From Dyadobacter fermentans (GTDB lineage: Bacteria > Bacteroidota > Bacteroidia > Cytophagales > Spirosomataceae), in assembly GCF_019924045.1 (NCBI RefSeq), contig NZ_JAHXBN010000006.1, forward strand, positions 241,864 through 305,863: 64,000 nt of DNA. The letters are read 5' to 3'. This document shows positions 24,997 to 33,187 of the stretch, in pieces. Under the pieces are notes generated by a model. That model was not told the origin of the DNA and ran no database searches. It saw only the letters and a list, made by a program, of their open reading frames with translations. Position 1 is the first letter of the stretch. Each line of letters starts with the position of its first letter. The position numbers and the translations under genes were made by a program.

Positions 24997-26016
24997 ATGC
25001 GTAGAAATTTCGACTTGAGAAGAGTATCCGGAGCGTTGGCTTTAACCTTGATCTTGGGGCTATTACTGTCTGGCAAAGACGTAAAAGCACAGAACAGAGG
25101 TTTCTTCGTTCCCTATTCTACGGCAGGTTTTGGTATTGGTACTTCGAGCTACTATGGCGATCTTGCGCCATACCGTCGCCCGCTGGCCTCTACCTTCAAA
25201 ATGATCCGCTGGAGCGTCGGCGGGAACTACACACGCCACTTTACACCACGGCTTGCCGCACGCGCAAGCTTCATTTACGCCAGAATCGCCGGTGACGATT
25301 ACATCATGAACCGCGACTCGAAACACGTCACCAGTATTTACTATGCACGGAACCTGCATTTCCGCAACGACCTTAAAGAATTTTCAGTTCAGGGTATTTA
25401 TAAGCTGACACCCGATAACCGCAGCTATGATCGCCGCCCGCAATTGGGCTGGTACCTGTTCGCGGGTGTCGCGCTTACCGCACACAACCCGAAAGCACTC
25501 GATTCACTTAATGGCGACTGGGTGAAACTGCAACCACTTGGCACGGAAGGCCAGGGTAACGAGGGGTACGCCAAGCCCTATTCGCTGGTTCAATTTGCGA
25601 TCCCCCTCGGTATTGGTGTTCGCTATAAAATTAATTCTAAATTCGACATTTCGGCTGAGCTAGGCTACCGTAAAACATTCACAGATTATCTGGACGACGC
25701 CCATGGTGCATACGCCGACCCAGCGCTTTTTGCGGATAATCCGACAGCTGCATTAGTAGCAAACCGTACTACCGAGCAATTCGCCGCTCGCAAGGGGACC
25801 GACAGAACCAACGATGTGAGAAAATTCATGGATGCCAACTATCCGGGTGTTTTAGCTGGCGGGGAAGATCCATTTGCTAAACTGCCCACTACGGGATTTG
25901 GAGCTCCCGGCACGGAACGCGGCAACAGTCCAACGCAGAAGGATGCATATCTTTTTGGTATGATTACTGTCCATTATATGCTGCCTTCGCAGGTTAAATG
26001 TCCTCCACTGAGATAA
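24997..26016 (+). CDS. PorG/DUF6089-like outer-membrane beta-barrel protein (first copy)
   Basis: Predicted outer-membrane protein. Signal peptide at residues 1-29 (ending GKDVKAQ). The mature part starts with STAGFGIGTSSYYGDL, the G-x-x-x-Y-x-GD pattern of DUF6089/PorG proteins, and continues with alternating amphipathic strands; GVRYKINSKFDISAELGYRKTFTDYLDD near residue 210 is a typical turn and strand region. A loop of about 70 residues, Ala/Thr/Asp-rich, separates it from the last strand. PorG serves type IX secretion in relatives, but this protein is only distantly similar, so the role is inferred. The downstream paralogue overlaps its end by 19 bp. Confidence 0.75.
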   Translation: MRRNFDLRRVSGALALTLILGLLLSGKDVKAQNRGFFVPYSTAGFGIGTSSYYGDLAPYRRPLASTFKMIRWSVGGNYTRHFTPRLAARASFIYARIAGDDYIMNRDSKHVTSIYYARNLHFRNDLKEFSVQGIYKLTPDNRSYDRRPQLGWYLFAGVALTAHNPKALDSLNGDWVKLQPLGTEGQGNEGYAKPYSLVQFAIPLGIGVRYKINSKFDISAELGYRKTFTDYLDDAHGAYADPALFADNPTAALVANRTTEQFAARKGTDRTNDVRKFMDANYPGVLAGGEDPFAKLPTTGFGAPGTERGNSPTQKDAYLFGMITVHYMLPSQVKCPPLR

Positions 26017-26741
26017 GACTTACCCCGTTGAAATACATTTTCAAAAATTTGAATGAACGGCCGCCATTGCGGAAATGCTTGCCGGCTATGATGCTGGCAG
26101 GTATTTGTTTTTTTCTGACAACCGCACAGGTACAAGCGCAGCGGATCGAGCTCGGGGCAGGTATTGGAGGATTCAACTACCGGGGAGATATCTCGCCTAC
26201 TTTTCGGTTCCGTTTTTTCAAACCGGGCGGAAGCCTCTTCTTCCGGTTCAATCCGAACCAGGCATTGTCACTTCGCGCCGAAGTTGCCGGAGGACTTATC
26301 GGTGCTGATGATAAAAAAAGTGACGATCCATTTCAGCAAGCCAGGAATATGTCGTTTCGCACCACGATAATCGAAGGTAGCGCCGTCGCAGAATACAACT
26401 TCCTCAATTTCCAGGATCGCCGGTTTGCGGTCAATTGGAGTCCCTATGTTTTCGGAGGGCTCGGTTTCAACAAGTTTAATCCGAATGTTCAGACCGGTTC
26501 CTACAAAACCTCCGGCCTGGTGCTCCCTTATGGCGTCGGGATAAAATACCAGATCCGCCGCCCGTGGAACATCGGACTCGAATACGGCACACGGAAAACT
26601 TTCACAGATTACCTCGACAACCTCGGAGGTGATCCTACGTCCACCGACAAACTGCAACAGGGCGATCCTTCCGTAAAAGATACCTACTTTTACGTGCGTC
26701 TGTCCGTCAGCTATACCTTCTATAAAATCTTCTGTCCCTGA
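25998..26741 (+). CDS. PorG/DUF6089-like outer-membrane beta-barrel protein (second copy)
   Basis: Paralogue of the preceding gene. After the signal sequence (hydrophobic core MMLAGICFFLTTAQVQAQ) comes ELGAGIGGFNYRGDISP, again G-x-x-x-Y-x-GD, and EYGTRKTFTDYLDNLGGD repeats the RKTFTDYLD motif of its neighbour. The barrel is shorter because the long Ala/Thr loop is missing. The start is uncertain: the ATG at 25998 makes a 48-residue leader and overlaps the upstream gene by 19 bp, whereas a TTG at 26049 gives a normal 31-residue signal peptide. Either way the two genes are almost certainly translated from one mRNA, with DUF2911 next. Confidence 0.75.
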   Translation: MSSTEIRLTPLKYIFKNLNERPPLRKCLPAMMLAGICFFLTTAQVQAQRIELGAGIGGFNYRGDISPTFRFRFFKPGGSLFFRFNPNQALSLRAEVAGGLIGADDKKSDDPFQQARNMSFRTTIIEGSAVAEYNFLNFQDRRFAVNWSPYVFGGLGFNKFNPNVQTGSYKTSGLVLPYGVGIKYQIRRPWNIGLEYGTRKTFTDYLDNLGGDPTSTDKLQQGDPSVKDTYFYVRLSVSYTFYKIFCP

Positions 26742-26744
26742 TTT

Positions 26745-27287
26745 ATGAAAAGAATTCTACTGATTGTCTTTGCCTTGATCATCGTTGCATTCGCAGGCTT
26801 TTGGGGAGTCAGAAAATACACCAAATCGTTCAGTCCCGAGGCAGTGGCAGAAACCAGTCTGAATGGGGTTAAAGTCAAAATCTCTTACGGACAGCCCAGT
26901 AAAAAAGGTCGGATGATTTTCGGTAGGGAGCAGGACAAAGCATTGCTGCCCTACGGCAAAGTATGGCGTACCGGTGCCAATGAAGCGACATTGATTGAAT
27001 TCGAAAAAGATATCTTAATGGGCGGAAAACCGGTAAAGGCCGGCACCTATTCACTTTTTTCAGTTCCCGGGCAGAGTACCTGGAAGATCATCCTAAACTC
27101 TGAGACCGGGCAATGGGGCACAGATTACAACGATGGCAAGAATGTCATGAATGTAGAAGTTCCGATCCGGATCCGTCCGTCGGTCCAGGAAGTTTTCCAG
27201 ATCTATTTTGAAGAAATCCCCAATGGTGCCAACATGGTCCTGAGCTGGGATCAGACCGAGGCACTAGTTCCCTTTACCCACCCTTAG
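26745..27287 (+). CDS. DUF2911 family protein
   Basis: 180-residue exported or membrane-tethered protein with one N-terminal helix (residues 4-22). The domain core includes VKISYGQPSKKGRMIFG, LLPYGKVWRTGANEATLIEF and GTYSLFSVPG, the characteristic strands of DUF2911. Function is unknown; proteins of this family are common in Bacteroidota. It begins 3 bp after the second DUF6089 gene, so it belongs to the same operon. Confidence 0.85.
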   Translation: MKRILLIVFALIIVAFAGFWGVRKYTKSFSPEAVAETSLNGVKVKISYGQPSKKGRMIFGREQDKALLPYGKVWRTGANEATLIEFEKDILMGGKPVKAGTYSLFSVPGQSTWKIILNSETGQWGTDYNDGKNVMNVEVPIRIRPSVQEVFQIYFEEIPNGANMVLSWDQTEALVPFTHP

Positions 27288-27313
27288 TTCGATACGGCTT
27301 CGGCCAGTTTTTT

Positions 27314-28207
27314 ATGTTTGTTGATGCTATTGAAAAAATAGATCAGTATACCCGTCCGGTTCACTTTATCATCCGTTATTACGCAGGGAGCGACATTGTT
27401 CCGGGTACTGCCACATTGTTTTTTGTAAATGAAGACGGTTTCGCCGTCACGTGCAGGCATGTCGCACGGCAAATCCTTCATGCCAACAGTGTTTACGAAA
27501 ACTATCTGAAATTCAAGGGGGAGCTTCGCAAATTCGAGAAAGACCCCGGCCTCGCCACACAGCGCAGTTTGCTGGAAACGAAATACAAAATCGCGCCGGA
27601 TAGCCCGATCCGCATACTTTTCAATTTCATCCATTGCGTGTCTGCATACAAAGGGCTCACGATCCATCTGCATCCCACGCAGGATCTGGCGATCATCCAA
27701 TTCCGGAATTACGAATCGAAGCAGTACCAGTCTCACGCCCAATTCCTGAAAGATCCGAGGATGGTGAAACAGGGTCGCTATTTGTGCCGGCTGGGTTACC
27801 CGTTCCCCGAGTTCACCAATTACCGGTACAATAAGCATACGGGTGATATTGAATGGACAACCGAAGGGAAGATCAAGACTCCCAGCTTTCCAATCGACGG
27901 CATTATTACCCGCCATATCGGCGACAACAGCGAGATTGTCGGCATCGAAATGAGCACACCGGGACTACGCGGCCAAAGTGGCGGCCCGTTGTTTGATCAG
28001 AACGGCATCATTTATGGAATGCAAAGCTCCACGCGCCACCTGCACCTCGGCTTCGACCAGGTCAATCGCGAGGTAACCATCGACGGACACCGCAAGCGGG
28101 TTTCCAACTATCCGTTCCTGAACGTCGGCCAATGCGTGCACGTGGATGTGATCAAGCAGTTCTTAAAAGAAAAACACATCCGCTACTACGAAGCAGATCC
28201 GGCCTGA
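27314..28207 (+). CDS. Trypsin-fold serine protease without signal peptide
   Basis: Predicted S1/HtrA-type peptidase. The three catalytic residues can be assigned: His in VTCRHVA (near residue 48), Asp in HPTQDLAII (near residue 120) and Ser in GLRGQSGGPLFDQNG (near residue 222), the GxSGGP signature. There is no signal peptide, transmembrane helix or PDZ domain, so it should act in the cytoplasm unless the start is wrong. At 297 residues it contains one protease domain with an extended middle (residues 60-110). It lies 26 bp after the DUF2911 gene and ends convergent to the YjjG gene. The substrate is unknown. Confidence 0.8.
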   Translation: MFVDAIEKIDQYTRPVHFIIRYYAGSDIVPGTATLFFVNEDGFAVTCRHVARQILHANSVYENYLKFKGELRKFEKDPGLATQRSLLETKYKIAPDSPIRILFNFIHCVSAYKGLTIHLHPTQDLAIIQFRNYESKQYQSHAQFLKDPRMVKQGRYLCRLGYPFPEFTNYRYNKHTGDIEWTTEGKIKTPSFPIDGIITRHIGDNSEIVGIEMSTPGLRGQSGGPLFDQNGIIYGMQSSTRHLHLGFDQVNREVTIDGHRKRVSNYPFLNVGQCVHVDVIKQFLKEKHIRYYEADPA

Positions 28208-28218
28208 CATCCGCATCA

Positions 28219-28914
28219 TTACAGGACAAGCATAAGCTCTTCCAGTCTTTTAATATCATAGGTGGGCGATTCGTCGAACTGCAAACCCGCCGGATTGAGA
28301 TACACCGTATCCATCCCGACCTGCTTTGCGCCGAGAATATCCGCGATCCAGTTATCGCCTACCATCAGACTTTCCTCCGCAGTGGTTTGTGCCAGGTCCA
28401 ACGCGAATTCGAAAATGCGGCGATCCGGCTTTTTGGCGCTGGCCGTTTCGAAAGTCACTACATGATTGAAGAAATGGCCGATCTCTGAGCTGGCGATCTT
28501 CCTCGCCTGGATTTCGTTGAAGCCATTTGTGATAATGTGCATTCCATAGCCGGCCGCCGAAACGTAGTTCAGCAAATCGAGCGCACCTTCCAGCAAATGC
28601 TTTTTGGTAGGCAGTGAAGTAAGATATAACTCACCGATTTCGGTATGCTCGGGCGGGCATTCTGCGCCGAGCTCTTCGAAAACCATCCTGAAACGATTCT
28701 CACGTATATAGCTATGGTGCAGCTGCCCTCTATCGAACGCATCCCACAAAGCCGTATTAATTTTAAGAAAGGAGCACACAAATTCTTCCAGCGACGGAAT
28801 CCCGTAGCGGGTTAGCTGGTGATGGTGGAAAATTTCTTCCAGGGATTCGGACGAATTTTTCTCAAAATCCCAAAGTGTGTGATCCAAATCGAAGAAGATA
28901 TGCTTGTATTTCAT
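28219..28914 (-). CDS. yjjG: YjjG-type HAD nucleotidase
   Basis: HAD-superfamily phosphatase; YjjG homologues remove phosphate from non-canonical pyrimidine monophosphates. Motif I FFDLDHTLWDFEKNS (residues 7-21) with both Asp residues, motif II in MHIITNGFNE (Thr), Lys in ASAKKPDRRIF, and motif IV VGDNWIADILGAKQ are all present. At 231 residues, with a helical cap between motifs I and II, it fits the subfamily I HADs. Substrate assignment rests on family resemblance only. Confidence 0.88.
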   Translation of the reverse strand: MKYKHIFFDLDHTLWDFEKNSSESLEEIFHHHQLTRYGIPSLEEFVCSFLKINTALWDAFDRGQLHHSYIRENRFRMVFEELGAECPPEHTEIGELYLTSLPTKKHLLEGALDLLNYVSAAGYGMHIITNGFNEIQARKIASSEIGHFFNHVVTFETASAKKPDRRIFEFALDLAQTTAEESLMVGDNWIADILGAKQVGMDTVYLNPAGLQFDESPTYDIKRLEELMLVL

Positions 28915-29297
28915 ATCTGGTAAAAATTCAATTTTTATAAGAAAAGTGAAATTACGATGTCCGGCCGAAAAATGTAGAGTCCGGCATACGAAAATCGATC
29001 TAACTCGACACGCACATCGTAGATTATTTATTAAATACTATTATTTATTCTAATATGTCTACGGCCTGGTGACAACGAACGCAATGCATCTAAAACATGC
29101 ACAACTTGTTAACATCTGTTAACGGGAAATAATTTTTCCGCAAAAAGAAACTCAAACATTTGCAAATTGTTTTCCAAATCCATTTCTTTGATTCGTATAA
29201 TTCGAAATACCGAAAAGTCACATCCAATTTTTCACCAAACCAGAAAGGAGAAACAATATCGATCAACTGCTCTACGTTAACTAAATCGAATAGTAAA
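28915..29297. other. AT-rich intergenic region upstream of the sigma factor gene
   Basis: 383 bp without a convincing gene. It holds an inverted repeat at 29108-29123, two copies of GTCCGGC about 20 bp apart near 28960-28983, and AT-rich sequence. An open frame from 29160 runs into the sigma factor but has no coding character. No TAnnTTTG box was identified, so the promoter of the sigma gene may be of another type. Confidence 0.6.
29108..29123. promoter_or_regulatory. Inverted repeat GTTAACA-TC-TGTTAAC
   Basis: A perfect 7-2-7 inverted repeat in the leader of the sigma factor gene. Its size fits a dimeric repressor or activator site, but no partner is known and a repeat this short could be chance in AT-rich DNA. 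Confidence 0.35.
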
Positions 29298-29897
29298 ATG
29301 GAGAAAGTCCAAGTTAGCGACAGTGAGTTGGTAACATTGTATATCCGGGGCAATGAGAAGGCTTTCGAAAAGCTTGTTCAACGCCATAAGTCGAGAATAT
29401 ACACCACTATTTATCTGATTGTCAAGGATCAATATGTAGCCGAAGATTTATTACAGGATACATTTATAAAAGCTGTTGACACAATTAAAGGTGGTAGATA
29501 TAACGACGAAGGTAAGTTCCTACCATGGATTATACGTATCGCACACAACCTCGCCATTGATTATTTCAGACGCGATAAACGCTACCCCAATGTAGTGTTC
29601 GAAGATGGGAGCAGTGTTTTCAACACGCTGGATTTTTCGGAAGATTCCGTTGAGTCGATCCAGATTCGTCAGGAAACACATGAGCAGCTGCGGGAGATGA
29701 TCCAGCGGTTGCCCGACGTGCAGAAGCAAGTTCTGATCATGCGCCACTACGAGGACATGAGTTTTCAGGAAATTGCAGACGCCACGGGTGTGAGTATTAA
29801 TACGGCATTGGGTAGAATGCGTTACGCGTTGATAAACCTGCGTAAGCAATTTAACCAACGTGCCCCACAGTATGACAAAAACCTTTACCTACGATGA
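29298..29897 (+). CDS. ECF-type RNA polymerase sigma factor
   Basis: Alternative sigma factor with only regions 2 and 4. Region 2 spans about residues 15-85 (FEKLVQRHKSRIYTTIYLIV, AEDLLQDTFIKA, and FLPWIIRIAHNLAIDYFRRDKR for DNA melting and -10 recognition). Region 4 lies near residues 130-185 (LPDVQKQVLIMRHYEDMSFQEIADATGVSINTALGRMRYALINLRK) and forms the helix-turn-helix. The ATG at 29298 gives 199 residues. No anti-sigma gene with a membrane helix lies next to it; instead a small gene overlaps its 3' end. Target promoters are not identifiable here. Confidence 0.9.
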   Translation: MEKVQVSDSELVTLYIRGNEKAFEKLVQRHKSRIYTTIYLIVKDQYVAEDLLQDTFIKAVDTIKGGRYNDEGKFLPWIIRIAHNLAIDYFRRDKRYPNVVFEDGSSVFNTLDFSEDSVESIQIRQETHEQLREMIQRLPDVQKQVLIMRHYEDMSFQEIADATGVSINTALGRMRYALINLRKQFNQRAPQYDKNLYLR

Positions 29898-30120
29898 TGT
29901 TGTAAGGTATTTATATGCCGAAACAACTGAGAATGAAAATGAACAGATTGTTGAGGCGCTCGCTCTTGACGACAACTTGATGAACTTTTATCTCGATTCG
30001 CTGGAAATCCAGAATCAGATGAACAGGATCACTCGGACTCCTTCCGAGAACGTGATTTCAGAAGTTTTCAGATACTCGCGACAATTCTCTTCTAAAAGAT
30101 CTGCTGCGCTCTTGTACTAG
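29872..30120 (+). CDS. Small acidic protein overlapping the sigma factor gene
   Basis: 82-residue protein from the ATG at 29872 (another ATG in frame at 29860 adds four residues). It starts within the last 26 bp of the sigma gene in a different frame, which implies coupled translation. The sequence MTKTFTYDDVVRYLYAETTENENEQIVEAL is acidic and helical, resembling the N-terminal ~60 residues that anti-sigma factors use to bind ECF sigma factors, but there is no membrane segment and no zinc-binding HxxxCxxC. No family is recognised. An antagonist or partner of the sigma factor is the natural guess from position. Confidence 0.7.
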   Translation: MTKTFTYDDVVRYLYAETTENENEQIVEALALDDNLMNFYLDSLEIQNQMNRITRTPSENVISEVFRYSRQFSSKRSAALLY

Positions 30121-30141
30121 GACGAGTCGGCAGATTTTTTG

Positions 30142-30170
30142 TTTCCAGCTATCGGTGCGGTAGCTGGAAA
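30142..30170 (+). terminator. Terminator-like hairpin after the sigma/small gene unit
   Basis: A perfect 10-bp stem TTTCCAGCTA / TAGCTGGAAA with a 9-nt loop, 21 bp past the stop, followed by TTGTCATTATTTTT. A second, bulged GC hairpin lies at 30192-30223. Confidence 0.65.
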
Positions 30171-30274
30171 TTGTCATTATTTTTAAGATTCAGAACGGAG
30201 CCCCCTTACTCGGCTCCCGTTCTCAGTAGATTTCTGTGTGGGAGCTCCTTCCTTCATAGGACCATGACCTTGTT

Positions 30275-30937
30275 ATGCAAAAAAAAGAACGTTATAAACA
30301 TTTCCTGGATTATTTCACCCAGAATTTCCCGGAGCCAGAAACCGAACTGCATTATTCCAATCCGTATGAGCTGTTAGTGGCGGTGGTGCTGTCTGCGCAA
30401 TGTACCGACAAGCGTGTGAATATGGTCACACCAAAGCTTTTCGAGCGCTTCCCGGATCCTGAGTCGCTCGCCGCGTCCGATTCTGAGGAAGTATTCACTT
30501 ATATCAGGTCCATTTCATATCCCAATAACAAAGCCAAGCACCTGGTAGGCCTGGGACGGATGCTTGTCGAAAAGTTTCACTCGGAGGTGCCATCTACCGT
30601 GGAAGACTTGCAAAAGTTACCCGGCGTTGGCCGCAAAACAGCGAACGTGATCGCATCAGTGATTTTCAGCATGCCGGCAATGGCGGTTGATACGCATGTG
30701 TTCAGGGTGTCGCGCCGGCTGGGCCTGGTACCGCTTACGGCCAAGACGCCGTTGGCAGTGGAGAAGGAGCTCGTGAGCCATATTCCAAAGCATTTGATTC
30801 ACAAAGCCCATCACTGGCTGATCTTGCACGGGCGCTACGTGTGTACCGCGCGCAACCCGCAATGCTTCCAGTGCCCGCTGTCTCCGTTTTGCAAATACTT
30901 TGAAAAAAATGTAAAAATCGATGTTTTTCACTCGTGA
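30275..30937 (+). CDS. nth: Endonuclease III (DNA glycosylase/AP lyase)
   Basis: Base-excision repair enzyme that removes oxidised pyrimidines. The helix-hairpin-helix LPGVGRKTANVIASVIF near residues 113-129 contains the catalytic Lys (near residue 120), and the catalytic Asp is in MAVDTHVFRVSRR (residue 139). The 4Fe-4S loop C-x6-C-x2-C-x5-C is intact near residues 190-206 (CTARNPQCFQCPLSPFC). At 220 residues it is full length. It stands between two hairpins upstream and the FKBP gene downstream (71 bp). Confidence 0.96.
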   Translation: MQKKERYKHFLDYFTQNFPEPETELHYSNPYELLVAVVLSAQCTDKRVNMVTPKLFERFPDPESLAASDSEEVFTYIRSISYPNNKAKHLVGLGRMLVEKFHSEVPSTVEDLQKLPGVGRKTANVIASVIFSMPAMAVDTHVFRVSRRLGLVPLTAKTPLAVEKELVSHIPKHLIHKAHHWLILHGRYVCTARNPQCFQCPLSPFCKYFEKNVKIDVFHS

Positions 30938-31008
30938 TTACAACCAATTGCCCTATGACAGGGTCTCCCTGAAAACTAAAACAATCCCATTAATTACTTA
31001 GAAAAGAA

Positions 31009-31866
31009 ATGAAGCGTATCAATTTGGTATGGTGTGTACTACTGACGATGGCGATCGGGGTCTCATCTTGTATGAAAGATGTATCGAGCAGGGACGAAGA
31101 GAAAATCGCCGAAAATGAGGCAGCTATCCAAGCAGCATTGCAGGCCGACAGCCTGGGCTCAAAGGCGGTGAGGGACTCTACCGGCTATTACTATATTATC
31201 AGAAAGTCTAACCCAAGCGGTCTAAAAGCGCAGATCGGCGACGCAGCAACGATCAAATACACCGGATATACGCTGAATGGGACAAAAGTCATCTCTTCTA
31301 CGGAGGACAACAAGACAGAATTCTCTTTCCCTGTTAATGGTGGTGTATATTGGCCAGGCATTGAGTTGGGAATTTTCAAATTGAAAACAGGCGAACAGGC
31401 GACGCTGTATCTGCCGTTCTACCTGGCATCGGGCGCCGTGGATAGGGTGAATATCCCTGCCTATACACCCATTCGCCTCGAAGTTGAATTTATTAAAACT
31501 CGTACCGAATTGCAGCAGATTGACGACTTTATTACGAAGAAAGGGTACACAGTATCGGAAAGAACTCCGGACAACCTTGTGATTGTCAGAGCCAACACTG
31601 TGACTGGCGACACAATCGGCATAGGAAAATCGGTGAATGTAAAATATGTGGGAAGGCTGCTCGACGACACAAAGTTCGATGAAAATACAAGCAGTTTCAT
31701 CACAGGTAGCCCAAATACGATTCCTGGATTCGATAGGGCGATCAGAAAAATGAAAAAGGGTGAAAAAGCAGTCATTATATTCCCTTCCAAACTAGGTTAC
31801 GGTAAAAACTGGACCAAGTCTATTCTACCATATTCTCCGCTTCAATTTGAAGTTGAGATTCAATAA
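31009..31866 (+). CDS. Lipoprotein with two FKBP-type peptidyl-prolyl isomerase domains
   Basis: Envelope folding factor. Lipoprotein signal with Cys at residue 21 (LTMAIGVSSC), a charged helix at 25-50, then two FKBP-like domains: about residues 70-165 (IGDAATIKYTGYTLNGTKV) and 200-285 (GKSVNVKYVGRLLDDTKFD, GFDRAIRKMKKGEKAVIIFPSKLGYG, YSPLQFEVEI). The second domain is nearer the FKBP consensus; the first has lost part of it and may be structural. Some Bacteroidota FKBP lipoproteins (GldI type) work in gliding, but this one cannot be assigned to that group. Confidence 0.85.
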   Translation: MKRINLVWCVLLTMAIGVSSCMKDVSSRDEEKIAENEAAIQAALQADSLGSKAVRDSTGYYYIIRKSNPSGLKAQIGDAATIKYTGYTLNGTKVISSTEDNKTEFSFPVNGGVYWPGIELGIFKLKTGEQATLYLPFYLASGAVDRVNIPAYTPIRLEVEFIKTRTELQQIDDFITKKGYTVSERTPDNLVIVRANTVTGDTIGIGKSVNVKYVGRLLDDTKFDENTSSFITGSPNTIPGFDRAIRKMKKGEKAVIIFPSKLGYGKNWTKSILPYSPLQFEVEIQ

Positions 31867-31883
31867 TCAATACGAAATCACGT

Positions 31884-31918
31884 AAAAAGGGTCGTCTCTT
31901 TCGGGCGATCCTTTTTTA
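31884..31918 (+). terminator. Rho-independent terminator after the FKBP lipoprotein
   Basis: An 11-bp stem AAAAAGGGTCG / CGATCCTTTTT with one wobble and an 11-nt loop, ending in T residues, 17 bp past the stop. Confidence 0.85.
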
Positions 31919-32012
31919 TTGCCAAATCATACCATATACTTCGAATAAACTACGCAACTATCCTATTATTTAGCTATTAGAAAAAGAAATAATTCGAAGT
32001 TTGTAAAATTAA

Positions 32013-32043
32013 TTGTAATGCAATTGTCTTTTATATACTTTTG
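32013..32043 (+). promoter_or_regulatory. Promoter of the AT-rich orphan lipoprotein
   Basis: TTG (32013-32015), a 20-bp spacer and TACTTTTG (32036-32043) match the -33/-7 consensus well. The start codon is 28 bp further on. Confidence 0.75.
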
Positions 32044-32071
32044 GTTACAAAACAATTAACAAACACATTCT

Positions 32072-33085
32072 ATGAAGAAATTATCTTTTTCAGTTCTAAT
32101 GCTATTTGCATTGTCATGTGAGAGTCCATCATCTATGGATCCGGGAACTCCCAAGAGCAAACAGGAGGCAAATGAAAGTTCCCTGAAAGTTGTCAACGGC
32201 ACTTTCTCATTTGAGACAGTAGATGAATTTGAAACTACCGTCAAAAAAATCGGCTCCATGAGTAGCCAAGAATATTCACTTTGGCAAAAATCTCACGATG
32301 TAAAGACATTATATTCAGAGTATTTATCATTGCCACCCGATGCCTCGTTACAACAAGTAGCTGAAACTCGTCCCCACCTCATTACTCTTAATGAAAAAAC
32401 AAATGCTTACGAGTTAAACAGTGTCAACTCCAACTATGCAAAAGTTACTAATGAAAAAGGCTTAGTTATTATTAATAATGCCACTTATCAATTCTCCTCA
32501 ACGGAAGTAAAATGCATAAAAGGAATTGATCAAAACGCGGCAAGTACACTACTGACCTCCAAGCGGGAGGAATATGAAGCAAATAGCATCAAGTTTTCCT
32601 CGGTTGAAGAAGGCTTTAAACCGGGCAGAAATGCAAAAGTGGGTCCGTGGGAAAAAGAACAGCGTGGCAATGCCATTAGGGATATGAAAGGCTGGGATGG
32701 CGATTATTATCTTAAATCTTGGCTCGTTTGCAGATATTATTGGATTCCTAATCCCTGGTTTCCCGGTATGGATCGGGGCATGATGGCGATCGAAGTGTCA
32801 GGAAAATATTACAGAGAAAAAGGTTGGGGCCCTGATGAAGAACGCACGCCACAGCAGTATAGTACAACTTGGTCTTTTGAATTATCCGATGGTCTAGCAA
32901 ATTTCGGAACATATTATCCATACTCAGGAACTTGGACAGAAAGTGGAATACCTAGCTTCGCCAAAGTTTTATACGACGGCATTCCCTGCGACATTCGAAA
33001 TCTTAATATTCCCGTAACAGCAACGGATTTTAATAAAAATGGAAACAGCGTCACGTCCACTACAACCTTTGTCGTTACGAATTAA
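32072..33085 (+). CDS. Orphan lipoprotein of unknown function
   Basis: 337-residue predicted lipoprotein (VLMLFALSC, Cys at residue 16). No family is recognised. The N-terminal half (residues 20-165) is polar and helical with segments such as LWQKSHDVKTLYSEYLSLPP; the C-terminal half (200-337) is rich in Trp, Tyr and Gly with beta-prone strands, including two near-consecutive aromatic stretches around WLVCRYYWIPNPWFPG. The gene is visibly more AT-rich than its neighbours and is flanked by its own consensus promoter and a strong terminator, so it is a self-contained unit and may have been acquired. Confidence 0.75.
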   Translation: MKKLSFSVLMLFALSCESPSSMDPGTPKSKQEANESSLKVVNGTFSFETVDEFETTVKKIGSMSSQEYSLWQKSHDVKTLYSEYLSLPPDASLQQVAETRPHLITLNEKTNAYELNSVNSNYAKVTNEKGLVIINNATYQFSSTEVKCIKGIDQNAASTLLTSKREEYEANSIKFSSVEEGFKPGRNAKVGPWEKEQRGNAIRDMKGWDGDYYLKSWLVCRYYWIPNPWFPGMDRGMMAIEVSGKYYREKGWGPDEERTPQQYSTTWSFELSDGLANFGTYYPYSGTWTESGIPSFAKVLYDGIPCDIRNLNIPVTATDFNKNGNSVTSTTTFVVTN

Positions 33086-33119
33086 TTTTATTTTTCGGTA
33101 AGCGGGTATCAATATTTTC

Positions 33120-33167
33120 AATTCGAGGCAAGCTCATTCTGATTTAATTAAACTTGCCTCGAATTTT
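33120..33167 (+). terminator. Terminator between the orphan lipoprotein and the aminotransferase
   Basis: A 13-bp perfect stem AATTCGAGGCAAG / CTTGCCTCGAATT with a 20-nt AT-rich loop. It sits between convergent genes and may work in both directions. Confidence 0.85.
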
Positions 33168-33187
33168 ATCAATTAAGATAGTGCGTA

